NCBI GenBank assembly: GCA_004293675.1
Contig: READ01000015.1
Location: 124,001-188,000, forward strand
Length of the DNA stretch: 64,000 nt
Origin: Betaproteobacteria bacterium
Lineage (GTDB): Bacteria; Pseudomonadota; Gammaproteobacteria; Burkholderiales; Casimicrobiaceae
Reading direction: 5' to 3'
In this document: piece after piece, positions 17,409-25,683 of the stretch
Layout of the letters: every line of letters begins with the position of its first letter
Position numbering within the stretch: position 1 is the stretch's first letter
Program-made: the position numbers and the translations under genes
The notes under the pieces: model-generated
Told to the model about the DNA's origin: nothing
The model's input: only the letters and a program-made list of their open reading frames with translations
Databases searched by the model: none

Positions 17409-18692
17409 ATGAAACGTTCGAACCAGTTCGCTCTCGCAGCGATTTCCGTCGCAGTAGCGGCAGGCCTCGCAGCTTGCGGCAAAAAAGAAGAGCCTAAGAA
17501 AGAAGCAGCCGCTCCTGCTCCTGCCGTAGCTCAAGAGATGGTTGTAAAGATCGGCCACGTCGGTCCTACATCCGGTCAAATTGCCCACCTCGGCAAAGAC
17601 AACGAAAACGCAGCCCGCATGGCGATCGAAGAAGCCAATGCAAAAGGCATCACCATCGGCGGCAAGAAAGTCAAGTTCGAATTCTTGGCTGAAGACGACG
17701 CTGCTGATCCAAAGCAAGCAACCACCGTTGCTCAAAAACTGGTTGACGCAAAAGTTGTCGGCGTTGTGGGTCACCTCAATTCGGGTACCTCGATTCCTGC
17801 TTCGTCAATCTACAACGCAGCTGGCATTCCACAGATCACCCCATCGGCTACCAACCCAAAGTTGACGGCTCAGGGCTTCAAGGGCGTCTTCCGCACCGTG
17901 GCTAACGACGTTGCTCAAGGCGGCGCGATCGGCACCTTCGCTGTTAAAGGCATGGGCGGCAAGAAAATCGCCATCATCGATGACAAAACGGCTTACGGCG
18001 TTGGTCTGGCTGACGAAGCAGAAAAAGCGATCAAGGCCGCTGGCGGCACCATCGTGATTCGCGAAGCGCTTGCTAACGAAAAAGAGCAAGACTTCAAAGG
18101 CGTGTTGACCAAAGTTAAGGCAAAAGCACCTGACGTCATCATGTTCGGCGGTATGGATGCTCAAATGGGCCCAATGATGAAGCAGATGAAAGCGCTTGGC
18201 ATTAAAGCTAAGGCCATCGGCGGCGACGGTGCACAGACCGGCGAATTCATCAAGCTCGCAGGCGACGCAGGTGAGGGCGCATTCGCCACACTCGCTGGTC
18301 TGCCGAAAGAGAAGATGCCTGCTGGCGCTGCTTTCTACGACAAGTACAAAGCTAAGTTCAACGTGGAAATTCAGGCTTACGCCCCTTTCACGTATGACGC
18401 GACCAACATCATCATCGCTGCCATGCAAAAAGCTGACAGCACCGATGGCGCCAAGATCATCGACGCTATCAAAGCTGGCTCGTTCACCGGTGTTGCTGGT
18501 ACCTACGCGTACGACGACAAAGGCGACATGAAAAACGGCGCGATCACCGTGTTCGTAGTTAAAGGCGGTAAGTGGGAAGTTGCTGAGATCATCGGCGGCC
18601 CAGTGGCTGCGGCGCCTGCCGCTGCTGCACCCGCAGCGGCTGCTCCAGCGGCTGCCGCACCTGCAGCGCCCGCAGCTCCAAAGAAGCCTTAA
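17409..18692 (+). CDS. livK: Branched-chain amino acid ABC transporter, substrate-binding lipoprotein
   Basis: A 427-residue periplasmic binding protein anchored by lipidation at Cys23 (lipobox LAAC after a short signal). Two Rossmann-like lobes follow (VKIGHVGPTSGQIAHLGKDNENAARMA; GVVGHLNSGTSIPASSIYN; PFTYDATNIIIAAM). Unusually, the last ~35 residues are a repeated Ala/Pro tail (APAAAAPAAAAP) ending in KKP, beyond the normal end of the family. The ATG at 17409 follows GGAGGA; an earlier in-frame start at 17376 lies in the promoter. A strong terminator follows, so livK can be expressed above the rest of the operon. Confidence 0.95.
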   Translation: MKRSNQFALAAISVAVAAGLAACGKKEEPKKEAAAPAPAVAQEMVVKIGHVGPTSGQIAHLGKDNENAARMAIEEANAKGITIGGKKVKFEFLAEDDAADPKQATTVAQKLVDAKVVGVVGHLNSGTSIPASSIYNAAGIPQITPSATNPKLTAQGFKGVFRTVANDVAQGGAIGTFAVKGMGGKKIAIIDDKTAYGVGLADEAEKAIKAAGGTIVIREALANEKEQDFKGVLTKVKAKAPDVIMFGGMDAQMGPMMKQMKALGIKAKAIGGDGAQTGEFIKLAGDAGEGAFATLAGLPKEKMPAGAAFYDKYKAKFNVEIQAYAPFTYDATNIIIAAMQKADSTDGAKIIDAIKAGSFTGVAGTYAYDDKGDMKNGAITVFVVKGGKWEVAEIIGGPVAAAPAAAAPAAAAPAAAAPAAPAAPKKP

Positions 18693-18720
18693 TCTAATTT
18701 AGATTACTTCTTTAGCGAAA

Positions 18721-18746
18721 ACGGCACCTTCGGGTGCCGTTTTTTT
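18721..18746 (+). terminator. Intrinsic terminator after livK
   Basis: ACGGCACC and GGTGCCGT pair around a TTCG tetraloop and are followed by seven T. This is a textbook rho-independent terminator 28 bp after the livK stop. It probably attenuates transcription into livH. Confidence 0.95.
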
Positions 18747-18923
18747 ATGTCAATCGTGACGGTCATAGTGAATGATTTTGCGCGGCAACCCGATTTGCTG
18801 CACATTTCGCACAACTCTCGCCACGCAACAAGGCAGAATTAGAGTGTTCGCGCAAATACGGTCGAGGAGGATCGCTACTTGCGTGCAGTGTCATAACGTA
18901 TTTAAGGCGGGGGAATCCCAATA

Positions 18924-19829
18924 ATGTCAATGGACGTCTTGCTTCAGCAGATCGCCAATGGGCTCGTTGTGGGTAGCGTGTACGCGCTAGTCGCACTGGG
19001 CTACACCATGGTGTACGGCATCTTGCAACTCATCAACTTCGCGCACGGTGAAATCGTGATGATCGGCGCGCTAACAGCCCTGGTCACCGCCAACGGTTTG
19101 CTCAGCGCTGGCCTTCCGTCGGTGCTAGCGCTCATCATTTCCATCTTTGTGGCCATGGTGGTGTGCGCCATCAGCGGCGTGCTCATTGAGCGCATCGCTT
19201 ATCGACCGCTTCGAAACGCACCGCGATTGGCCCCGTTAATTACCGCCATTGGCGTATCGATTTTGCTGCAACAAATCGCCATTTTGGTATTTGGTCGCAA
19301 TTACTTCTCGTTCCCCGAATTGATCGACAAAACGCCGATTCAAATCGGTGCGATCACGGTCACAATGAACGAAATCGTGATTGTGGTGACCTCGGTGGCG
19401 CTGATGGCTGGGCTCATTTGGCTCGTGCATCGCACCAAAATCGGCACCGCGATGCGCGCCACCGCAGAGAACCAAAAGGTCGCGGGCTTGATGGGAATCG
19501 ACATCAACAAAATCATCGGCATCACCTTTGCCATCGGCTCGGCGCTGGGCGCGGTCGCTGGTGTGATGGTGGCATCAAACTACGGTCAAGCGCACTACTA
19601 CATGGGTTTCATGCTCGGCTTGAAAGCGTTTACCGCAGCCGTGATGGGCGGCATCGGCAACTTGTGGGGCGCAATGATCGGTGGACTCATTCTCGGGCTG
19701 GTCGAAAACGTTGGCTTGATTTTCGTGCGCGGTGACTACAAAGACATCTTCGCCTTCATCGTGCTCGTCGCGGTGTTGATCTTCCGGCCGCAGGGCTTGG
19801 TTGGCGAAAAAGTTGCGGAAAGGGCTTAA
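18924..19829 (+). CDS. livH: Branched-chain amino acid ABC transporter permease LivH
   Basis: A 301-residue inner-membrane permease with eight or so helices and family motifs NGLVVGSVYALVALGYTMVYGILQLINFAHGE and GKAFTAAVMGGIGNLWGAMIGG-like sequence near 230-250. It is first in the livHMGF block, 231 bp after livK and its terminator. AGGCGGGGG about 10 bases upstream may be its ribosome site. Confidence 0.96.
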   Translation: MSMDVLLQQIANGLVVGSVYALVALGYTMVYGILQLINFAHGEIVMIGALTALVTANGLLSAGLPSVLALIISIFVAMVVCAISGVLIERIAYRPLRNAPRLAPLITAIGVSILLQQIAILVFGRNYFSFPELIDKTPIQIGAITVTMNEIVIVVTSVALMAGLIWLVHRTKIGTAMRATAENQKVAGLMGIDINKIIGITFAIGSALGAVAGVMVASNYGQAHYYMGFMLGLKAFTAAVMGGIGNLWGAMIGGLILGLVENVGLIFVRGDYKDIFAFIVLVAVLIFRPQGLVGEKVAERA

Positions 19830-19832
19830 ATC

Positions 19833-20903
19833 ATGAGCACCCTTTTGCAAGACAAAAAGAAGCAAATCGCCGCGATGGTGGCGCTGGGTATCTTCCTGCT
19901 GGTGCTGCCGTTTTTGGCGGGTATGCTCGGCCAGGCGTGGGTTCGAATTTTGAACATTACGCTGCTCTACGTGATGCTCGCGTTGGGGCTTAACGTTGTG
20001 GTGGGCGTGGCGGGCTTGTTGGATTTGGGCTACGTGGCGTTCTACGCCGTGGGCGCCTACACCTGGGCGCTGCTGGCGTCGAACCACTTCAATTTGCATT
20101 ACCCGTTTTGGGTGCTGTTGCCGCTGGGCGCGTTCCTCGCCGCACTTGCGGGCTTGATGCTGGGCGCGCCGGTGCTCAAGCTGCGCGGCGACTATTTGGC
20201 TATCGTGACCTTGGGGTTCGGCGAAATCGTGCGAATCATGATGAACAATCTCGACAAGTTCACGCTACCCGGCAGCGATCATGTCTACAACCTAACAAAC
20301 GGTCCGCGCGGTATCACGGGCATCGACGGGCTCACGTTCTTTGGCTTTAAGTTGCGAAGCGGGCTCGAGGTATTTGGGCTGCCGATAACGGGACTTCAGC
20401 TCTATTACTTCGTGTTTTTAGCGCTGACGTGTTTGTGCATTTGGGGCGTCTACAACATGCAGCATTCGCGCTTGGGTCGCGCTTGGCAAGCGCTGCGCGA
20501 AGACGAAATCGCCGCTAAAGCCATGGGCATCAACGTGCGAAACATCAAGCTCGCGGCGTTTTCCTTTGGCGCGTTGACGGGCGGTTTGGCGGGCGGTTTG
20601 TTTGCCGCCATGCAAGGTTTCGTGAGCCCAGAATCATTCGGCTTGCTCGAATCAGTGATGATTTTGGCGATGGTGGTGCTTGGCGGAATGGGCCACATCC
20701 CTGGCGTGATATTGGGTGCGGTACTGCTATCGGCCATGCCAGAAGTCATTCGCTACGCAGCCGACGAAAACATGCAAGAAAAGGTGTTCGGTTTCGTCTT
20801 GATCGCGCCCGAGGTGCTTCGAAACTTAATCTTTTCGCTGGCGATGATTTTGATCATGCTCTATAAACCGCGCGGCCTGTGGCCTTCGCCTGAAAGGAAG
20901 TAA
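19833..20903 (+). CDS. livM: Branched-chain amino acid ABC transporter permease LivM
   Basis: A 356-residue second permease of the LIV system. Motifs include LGLNVVVGVAGLLDLGYVAFYAVGAY, the cytoplasmic-loop SRLGRAWQALREDEIAAKAMGIN that contacts the ATPases, and AMVVLGGMGHIPGVILGA. It is 3 bp after livH and 2 bp before livG, so one transcript is expected. Confidence 0.96.
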   Translation: MSTLLQDKKKQIAAMVALGIFLLVLPFLAGMLGQAWVRILNITLLYVMLALGLNVVVGVAGLLDLGYVAFYAVGAYTWALLASNHFNLHYPFWVLLPLGAFLAALAGLMLGAPVLKLRGDYLAIVTLGFGEIVRIMMNNLDKFTLPGSDHVYNLTNGPRGITGIDGLTFFGFKLRSGLEVFGLPITGLQLYYFVFLALTCLCIWGVYNMQHSRLGRAWQALREDEIAAKAMGINVRNIKLAAFSFGALTGGLAGGLFAAMQGFVSPESFGLLESVMILAMVVLGGMGHIPGVILGAVLLSAMPEVIRYAADENMQEKVFGFVLIAPEVLRNLIFSLAMILIMLYKPRGLWPSPERK

Positions 20904-20905
20904 TC

Positions 20906-21694
20906 ATGGCCAATCCCATTTTTATTGCCGAAGGCGTGACCAAGCGCTTCGGTGGCGTCACGGCGCTTGATAGTGTTTCCATGACGATTCCACGCAGCTC
21001 CATTTTTGGGCTGATCGGCCCCAACGGCGCGGGAAAGACTACGTTTTTCAACACGCTCACCGGGCTCTACCAAGTCGACGAAGGCAAATTTACTTTTGAC
21101 AACAAACCGCTCAACGTAAAAGCGCCGCACGAAGTAGCGCAAGTTGGCATCGCGCGAACATTCCAAAACATTCGATTGTTTAGCGAAATGAGCGTGCTTG
21201 AAAACGTGATGGTCGGACGCCATGTGCGCACCAAGGCCGGCGCGTTTGGCGCGATATTCCGAACGCCCGCCGCTCGCCGCGAAGAGGCGGAAATCGAACA
21301 GCGCTCGCGCGAACTCTTGGCCTATATCGGTCTTGAAAAGAAAGCGGGCGAAAAGAGCCGCACCTTGGCCTACGGCGAGCAGCGTCGCTTGGAAATCGCC
21401 CGCGCTCTAGCCACCGACCCGAAGCTCATCGCGCTCGACGAGCCCGCCGCGGGAATGAACGCGACCGAAACGATTGAGCTGCGAAAACTGATCGAGCGAA
21501 TCGCCAGCGACGGCACGACTGTAATGCTCATCGAACACGACATGCGTTTGGTGATGAACGTGTGCCAACATTTGGTGGTGCTCGATTACGGCAAAAAGAT
21601 CGCCGACGGCACACCCGCCCAAGTACAAAAAGATCCTGCGGTCATCAAAGCCTATCTGGGCGGTGCACACGCAGAAGTTGGAGCCAAAAAATGA
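20906..21694 (+). CDS. livG: Branched-chain amino acid ABC transporter ATP-binding protein LivG
   Basis: 262 residues. Walker A GPNGAGKTT, the LivG-type insert (VARTFQNIRLFSEMSVLENVMVG), LAYGEQRRLEIARAL in place of LSGGQ, and Walker B LIALDEPAAGMN. The stop overlaps the livF start (ATGA). Confidence 0.96.
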   Translation: MANPIFIAEGVTKRFGGVTALDSVSMTIPRSSIFGLIGPNGAGKTTFFNTLTGLYQVDEGKFTFDNKPLNVKAPHEVAQVGIARTFQNIRLFSEMSVLENVMVGRHVRTKAGAFGAIFRTPAARREEAEIEQRSRELLAYIGLEKKAGEKSRTLAYGEQRRLEIARALATDPKLIALDEPAAGMNATETIELRKLIERIASDGTTVMLIEHDMRLVMNVCQHLVVLDYGKKIADGTPAQVQKDPAVIKAYLGGAHAEVGAKK

Positions 21695-22404
21695 CCGCCA
21701 TGCTCGACATTAAAAAACTCGAGGTCGCTTACGGCGGCATTCGCGCGATCAAGGGCATTGATTTTCACGTCAAAGAAGGCGAACTCGTCACGCTGATCGG
21801 TGCCAACGGTGCGGGAAAATCTTCAACCCTTCGCGCGCTGTCGGGCTTAGTTAAGCCCGCCGGCGGCACCGTCACTTACAAAGGCAAAGACATCACCGGC
21901 GTGCCATCACATGCATTGGTGGGCTTGGGCATTGCGCTCTGCCCCGAAGGTCGCGGCGTGTTCGCACGGCTTTCAGTCCATGAAAATTTGTTGATGGGTG
22001 CCTACGCCCGCAACGACAAAGCGCAGATCGCTGTTGATGTGGACGAAATCTACACGATGATTCCGCGCTTGAAGGAGCGTAACTTTCAAATGGCCGGTAC
22101 GCTTTCGGGCGGTGAGCAGCAAATGCTCGCCATTGGTCGCGCCATGCTCGCGCAGCCCAAGCTCTTAATGCTCGACGAGCCCTCAATGGGGCTCGCGCCG
22201 TTGATGGTTGAGAAGATCTTCGAAATCATTCGCCTCATCGCCAAACGAAACACCACGATTTTGTTGATTGAGCAAAACGCGCAGCTAGCGCTCGAACACG
22301 CTGATCGCGGCTACGTGCTGGAATCGGGCGAGATTACGCTGCAAGGTGACGCGAAAGTGTTGCTGGCTGATCCGCGTGTGAAGGCGGCGTATTTGGGCGG
22401 TTAA
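21691..22404 (+). CDS. livF: Branched-chain amino acid ABC transporter ATP-binding protein LivF
   Basis: 237 residues from the ATG at 21691, which overlaps livG by 4 bases. A longer open frame from 21562 is rejected because it lies inside livG. Walker A GANGAGKSS, signature LSGGEQQML, Walker B LLMLDEPSMGLAP. It completes a full LIV importer. Confidence 0.96.
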   Translation: MTAMLDIKKLEVAYGGIRAIKGIDFHVKEGELVTLIGANGAGKSSTLRALSGLVKPAGGTVTYKGKDITGVPSHALVGLGIALCPEGRGVFARLSVHENLLMGAYARNDKAQIAVDVDEIYTMIPRLKERNFQMAGTLSGGEQQMLAIGRAMLAQPKLLMLDEPSMGLAPLMVEKIFEIIRLIAKRNTTILLIEQNAQLALEHADRGYVLESGEITLQGDAKVLLADPRVKAAYLGG

Positions 22405-22407
22405 GGC

Positions 22408-22875
22408 ATGGAGATCCGCCCTGCGCGATCCCATGAAGCCGAGTTACTCAGCAGCATTGCTTGGGACGCAAAAGCTGCATGGGGATATGCGCCGGCTCAG
22501 CTTGCGGCGTGGCGAGACGCGCTCACGATCAGAGCCGAGTCAATTGTGCGGCTGCCGACGTACGTGTCCTGCGAGCAGGACGAAGTCAGCGGCTTCTGTC
22601 AGTTCAATACATTGGTCGATCCGGTGGAGTTGGATCATCTTTGGATCAGGCCCGAATCAATGCGCCAAGGCGTTGGTCGGGCGCTTCTTTTGCATTCACT
22701 AGCAATTTTGCGCAATGCGGGGGTCAGCGAAGTCTTGATTGATTCCGAGCCGAACGCCGCCTCGTTCTATCTGGCACTTGGCGCACGACAAGTCGACGCT
22801 ATACCCGCACCGCTCGATGACGATCCACAGCGGATGCGACCTCAGTTGATGCTTTCGACGCAGGCGCCTGAGTAA
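22408..22875 (+). CDS. GNAT family N-acetyltransferase
   Basis: A 155-residue acetyltransferase fold. The acetyl-CoA-binding region is RQGVGRALLLHSLAILRNAGVSEVLIDSEPNAASFYLALGA. It starts 3 bp after livF and may ride on the liv transcript. The substrate is unknown. Confidence 0.88.
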   Translation: MEIRPARSHEAELLSSIAWDAKAAWGYAPAQLAAWRDALTIRAESIVRLPTYVSCEQDEVSGFCQFNTLVDPVELDHLWIRPESMRQGVGRALLLHSLAILRNAGVSEVLIDSEPNAASFYLALGARQVDAIPAPLDDDPQRMRPQLMLSTQAPE

Positions 22876-23576
<701 letters not shown>

Positions 23577-23614
23577 GTGGCCGCATCGGTTTTTGCGAAA
23601 GAGTGACTCGAGCG

Positions 23615-23737
23615 TCTAGCTTTACTGCGGAATGCCTTATGAAATATGGGCATCCGCACAAATTTTTTAGTTATTGAATATTTGTCTATTTCTATTAAAG
23701 CCCCTATTTCATAAGGCATTCCGCAATAAAGCTAGGA
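23615..23737. repeat. AT-rich paired-palindrome element, copy 4 (best preserved)
   Basis: The ends are nearly perfect inverted repeats of ~37 bp: left TCTAGCTTTACTGCGGAATG...GAAATATGGGC (23615-23651) and right GCCCCTATTTCATAAGGC...CAATAAAGCTAGGA (23700-23737). A ~48-bp AT-rich centre lies between. It ends 16 bp before the MAPEG ATG. There is no coding capacity. It looks like a miniature inverted-repeat element, with an inner palindrome (TGCCTTATGAAATA/TATTTCATAAGGCA) in both arms. Confidence 0.9.
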
Positions 23738-23753
23738 TGAGAACCTTAAAATC

Positions 23754-24155
23754 ATGACTATCGCACTCTTCTGCATTGTTTTGGCGGCCCTCATGCCCAT
23801 AGCTTGCGCGGGCATTGCCAAATGGGGCACGTTTGGAACGCATCCGCGGGACGGCGGTTTCGACAACCGCAATCCCCGTGATTGGCTCGCCAAACAAGAG
23901 GGCTACCGAAAGTGGGCGAACTTCGCGCAAGCCAATTGCTGGGAAGCGCTACCGTTTTTCGCCGCAGCGGTTATCGTGAACCACATGCTCGGCGGCGCAG
24001 GCGTTGTGGCCAACGCGTTAGCGGTCGCCTTCATCGCGCTGCGAGCGCTGTTTGTGTATCTCTACGTGACCGGCAAACAAGGTGTTCGATCGATGGTGTG
24101 GACAGCCGCGCTGGCGGTCAACCTTACGATTTTCTTTTTGACAGTCGTTAAGTAA
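23754..24155 (+). CDS. MAPEG family membrane protein
   Basis: A 133-residue protein with four hydrophobic helices and the MAPEG pattern (RANFAQANCWEALPFFAAAVIV-like, ALRALFVYLYVTGKQGVRSMVW). The eukaryotic relatives are membrane glutathione transferases and eicosanoid enzymes; the bacterial roles are mostly unknown. Its promoter would have to lie inside, or just downstream of, the repeat element ending at 23737. Confidence 0.9.
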   Translation: MTIALFCIVLAALMPIACAGIAKWGTFGTHPRDGGFDNRNPRDWLAKQEGYRKWANFAQANCWEALPFFAAAVIVNHMLGGAGVVANALAVAFIALRALFVYLYVTGKQGVRSMVWTAALAVNLTIFFLTVVK

Positions 24156-24162
24156 CCGCCCA

Positions 24163-24189
24163 CTGTAGGAGCGGCTCGCCGCGAATGCC
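24163..24189. repeat. TGTAGGAGCGGC-type REP-like sequence
   Basis: CTGTAGGAGCGGCTCGCCGC is a short hairpin (GCGGC/GCCGC) of the same type as 4302-4345 (inverse) and 15275-15331 (inverse). It follows the MAPEG stop. Confidence 0.55.
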
Positions 24190-24237
24190 GGCGCAACGTC
24201 CAACGCTCACCCCGAATTCACAGACCGCGCATCGCCC

Positions 24238-24678
24238 TCAGTTCTGCTTCCAAGGCAAGCCGCGAAACTTCCAACCGCCTCGCGTGGAGCGCTTCGCCTC
24301 TGCGTTCGGGTCGCCCTCAAATCCCTCAAGGATGTTGTAGGCCGTCACACCCAGCTCGGTGGCTCGCTTCGCCGAGGCAATCGATCGAATGCCTGAGCGA
24401 CAAAGCATGACCAAAGGGCGTCCTTCGCCCGCTTTAAACAGCGCTTGAATCTGCGCGTCGAAGTTCGGATTCATCGTCATGCCCGGCCATTGCTTCCACG
24501 GAACTACCGCTGCGTTGGGCACCAAACCCACCCACTCGCGTTCGGCGTCGGTGCGAATATCGACCAGCACGACGTTGCCCGCTTGCCACGCGTCAAAGGC
24601 GTCTTGCGGCGTGACGTCGCCCGCGTAGCCGTCTCGAGCGATGGCCGGAATCGTAGCGCCATTTTCAGTTGCGGCCAT
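24238..24678 (-). CDS. Rhodanese-like sulfurtransferase
   Basis: A 146-residue single rhodanese domain with active-site Cys93 in LCRSGIRS. It is divergent from two YeeE/YedE genes 75 bp away; this pairing is common and points to transfer of thiosulfate- or persulfide-type sulfur. The longer CRSGIRS-type loop suggests a sulfurtransferase, not a phosphatase (inference). Confidence 0.93.
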   Translation of the reverse strand: MAATENGATIPAIARDGYAGDVTPQDAFDAWQAGNVVLVDIRTDAEREWVGLVPNAAVVPWKQWPGMTMNPNFDAQIQALFKAGEGRPLVMLCRSGIRSIASAKRATELGVTAYNILEGFEGDPNAEAKRSTRGGWKFRGLPWKQN

Positions 24679-24753
24679 GAGCTAGCTACCTTTCAAAGTG
24701 TGAGGCAATTATCTTCATAATGCGGGCTCTTTCGTTTTCGGAAACAACACAAC

Positions 24754-25167
24754 GTGCATCCGTATCTTCAATCACTCATCGGCGGCGTTTTGATTGGTGT
24801 CGCGACCTGGTTACTGCTGGCCGCTATGGGCCGCGTGGCGGGCATCAGCGGCATCGTCACGAGTGCATTCACTGAGCGCGAAGGCCGCGATTGGCGTTGG
24901 GCGTTCATTGCGGGCTTGATCGTGGGCGGTGCACTCTTCGCTTGGCTCTTCAATGCAGTGAGCATCGCGCCACGCTCGCCGGGGCTGCTGATCGCTGCGG
25001 GCTTACTGGTGGGCGTGGGCACGGTGCTCGGCAGCGGCTGCACTAGCGGGCATGGGGTGTGCGGCCTGTCGCGCGCGTCGGTTCGATCGCTCGCGGCAAC
25101 GCTGACATTTATGGGTGCGGGCATGGCCACTGTAGCCACACTTCGCGCGTTTGGAGCGCTCGCATGA
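24754..25167 (+). CDS. YeeE/YedE family sulfur-compound transporter, first half
   Basis: A 137-residue membrane protein with the conserved GSGCTSGHGVCG motif (Cys96 and Cys103). In the YeeE family such cysteines relay thiosulfate through the membrane. It starts at GTG 24754 and overlaps the second half by 4 bases. Together the two make a split YeeE-like channel (PmpA/PmpB style). Confidence 0.92.
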   Translation: MHPYLQSLIGGVLIGVATWLLLAAMGRVAGISGIVTSAFTEREGRDWRWAFIAGLIVGGALFAWLFNAVSIAPRSPGLLIAAGLLVGVGTVLGSGCTSGHGVCGLSRASVRSLAATLTFMGAGMATVATLRAFGALA

Positions 25168-25598
25168 TGGCGCGCATCGTGGTGTTTTTGGCGGGCGTAG
25201 TGTTCGCGGCTGGGCTGGTCATTGGCGGCATGACCGATCCGAAAAAGGTGCAGGCGTTTTTAGATATTGGCGGCATTGCCAGCGGTCGTTGGGACCCGAG
25301 TTTGGCGTTTGTCATGGGCGGCGCTTTGATGGTCGCCGCCATCGCTTTCGCCCTACTGCCCAAACGGAAGAAGCCTTGGTTCGCCACTGGTTTTGACCTG
25401 CCAACGGTGCGACGCATCGACAAAGCCTTGCTCGCTGGCGCGGCGCTATTCGGGGTGGGCTGGGGATTGGCGGGCTATTGCCCCGGTCCGGCCGTGGCGA
25501 GCTTGACCACCGGCGGGATGGACATCGCGCTGTTTCTGCCCGCGATGCTCGTCGGGATGGTGTTGACCAAGCGATTTTTACAGGCGCGTGCAACGTGA
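25164..25598 (+). CDS. YeeE/YedE family sulfur-compound transporter, second half
   Basis: 144 residues from ATG 25164 (ATGA overlap with the first half). The longer frame from 25059 adds a non-membrane tail and is rejected. Motifs are GGMTDPKKVQAFLDI and GLAGYCPGPA with Cys106. The divergent rhodanese supports a role in sulfur uptake or export. Confidence 0.92.
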   Translation: MMARIVVFLAGVVFAAGLVIGGMTDPKKVQAFLDIGGIASGRWDPSLAFVMGGALMVAAIAFALLPKRKKPWFATGFDLPTVRRIDKALLAGAALFGVGWGLAGYCPGPAVASLTTGGMDIALFLPAMLVGMVLTKRFLQARAT

Positions 25599-25605
25599 TT
25601 CAGAT

Positions 25606-25627
25606 AAGTTGACGTTAACGTCAACTT
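25606..25627. promoter_or_regulatory. Perfect 22-bp palindrome, probable LiuR-type operator of icmF
   Basis: The half-site AAGTTGACGTT is followed directly by its reverse complement AACGTCAACTT, ending 56 bp before the icmF ATG. LiuR, a MerR-family repressor of branched-chain amino acid and fatty acid breakdown in proteobacteria, binds sites of the TTGACGTTnACGTCAA type. A mutase for isobutyryl-CoA (a valine-pathway compound) is a fitting target. No liuR gene is in the window. Confidence 0.7.
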
Positions 25628-25683
25628 GAGCCTAATTTCTGCGAAAATCTGCGTCTGCCCAATTCGCAGCCTGGAGCCTTCGC

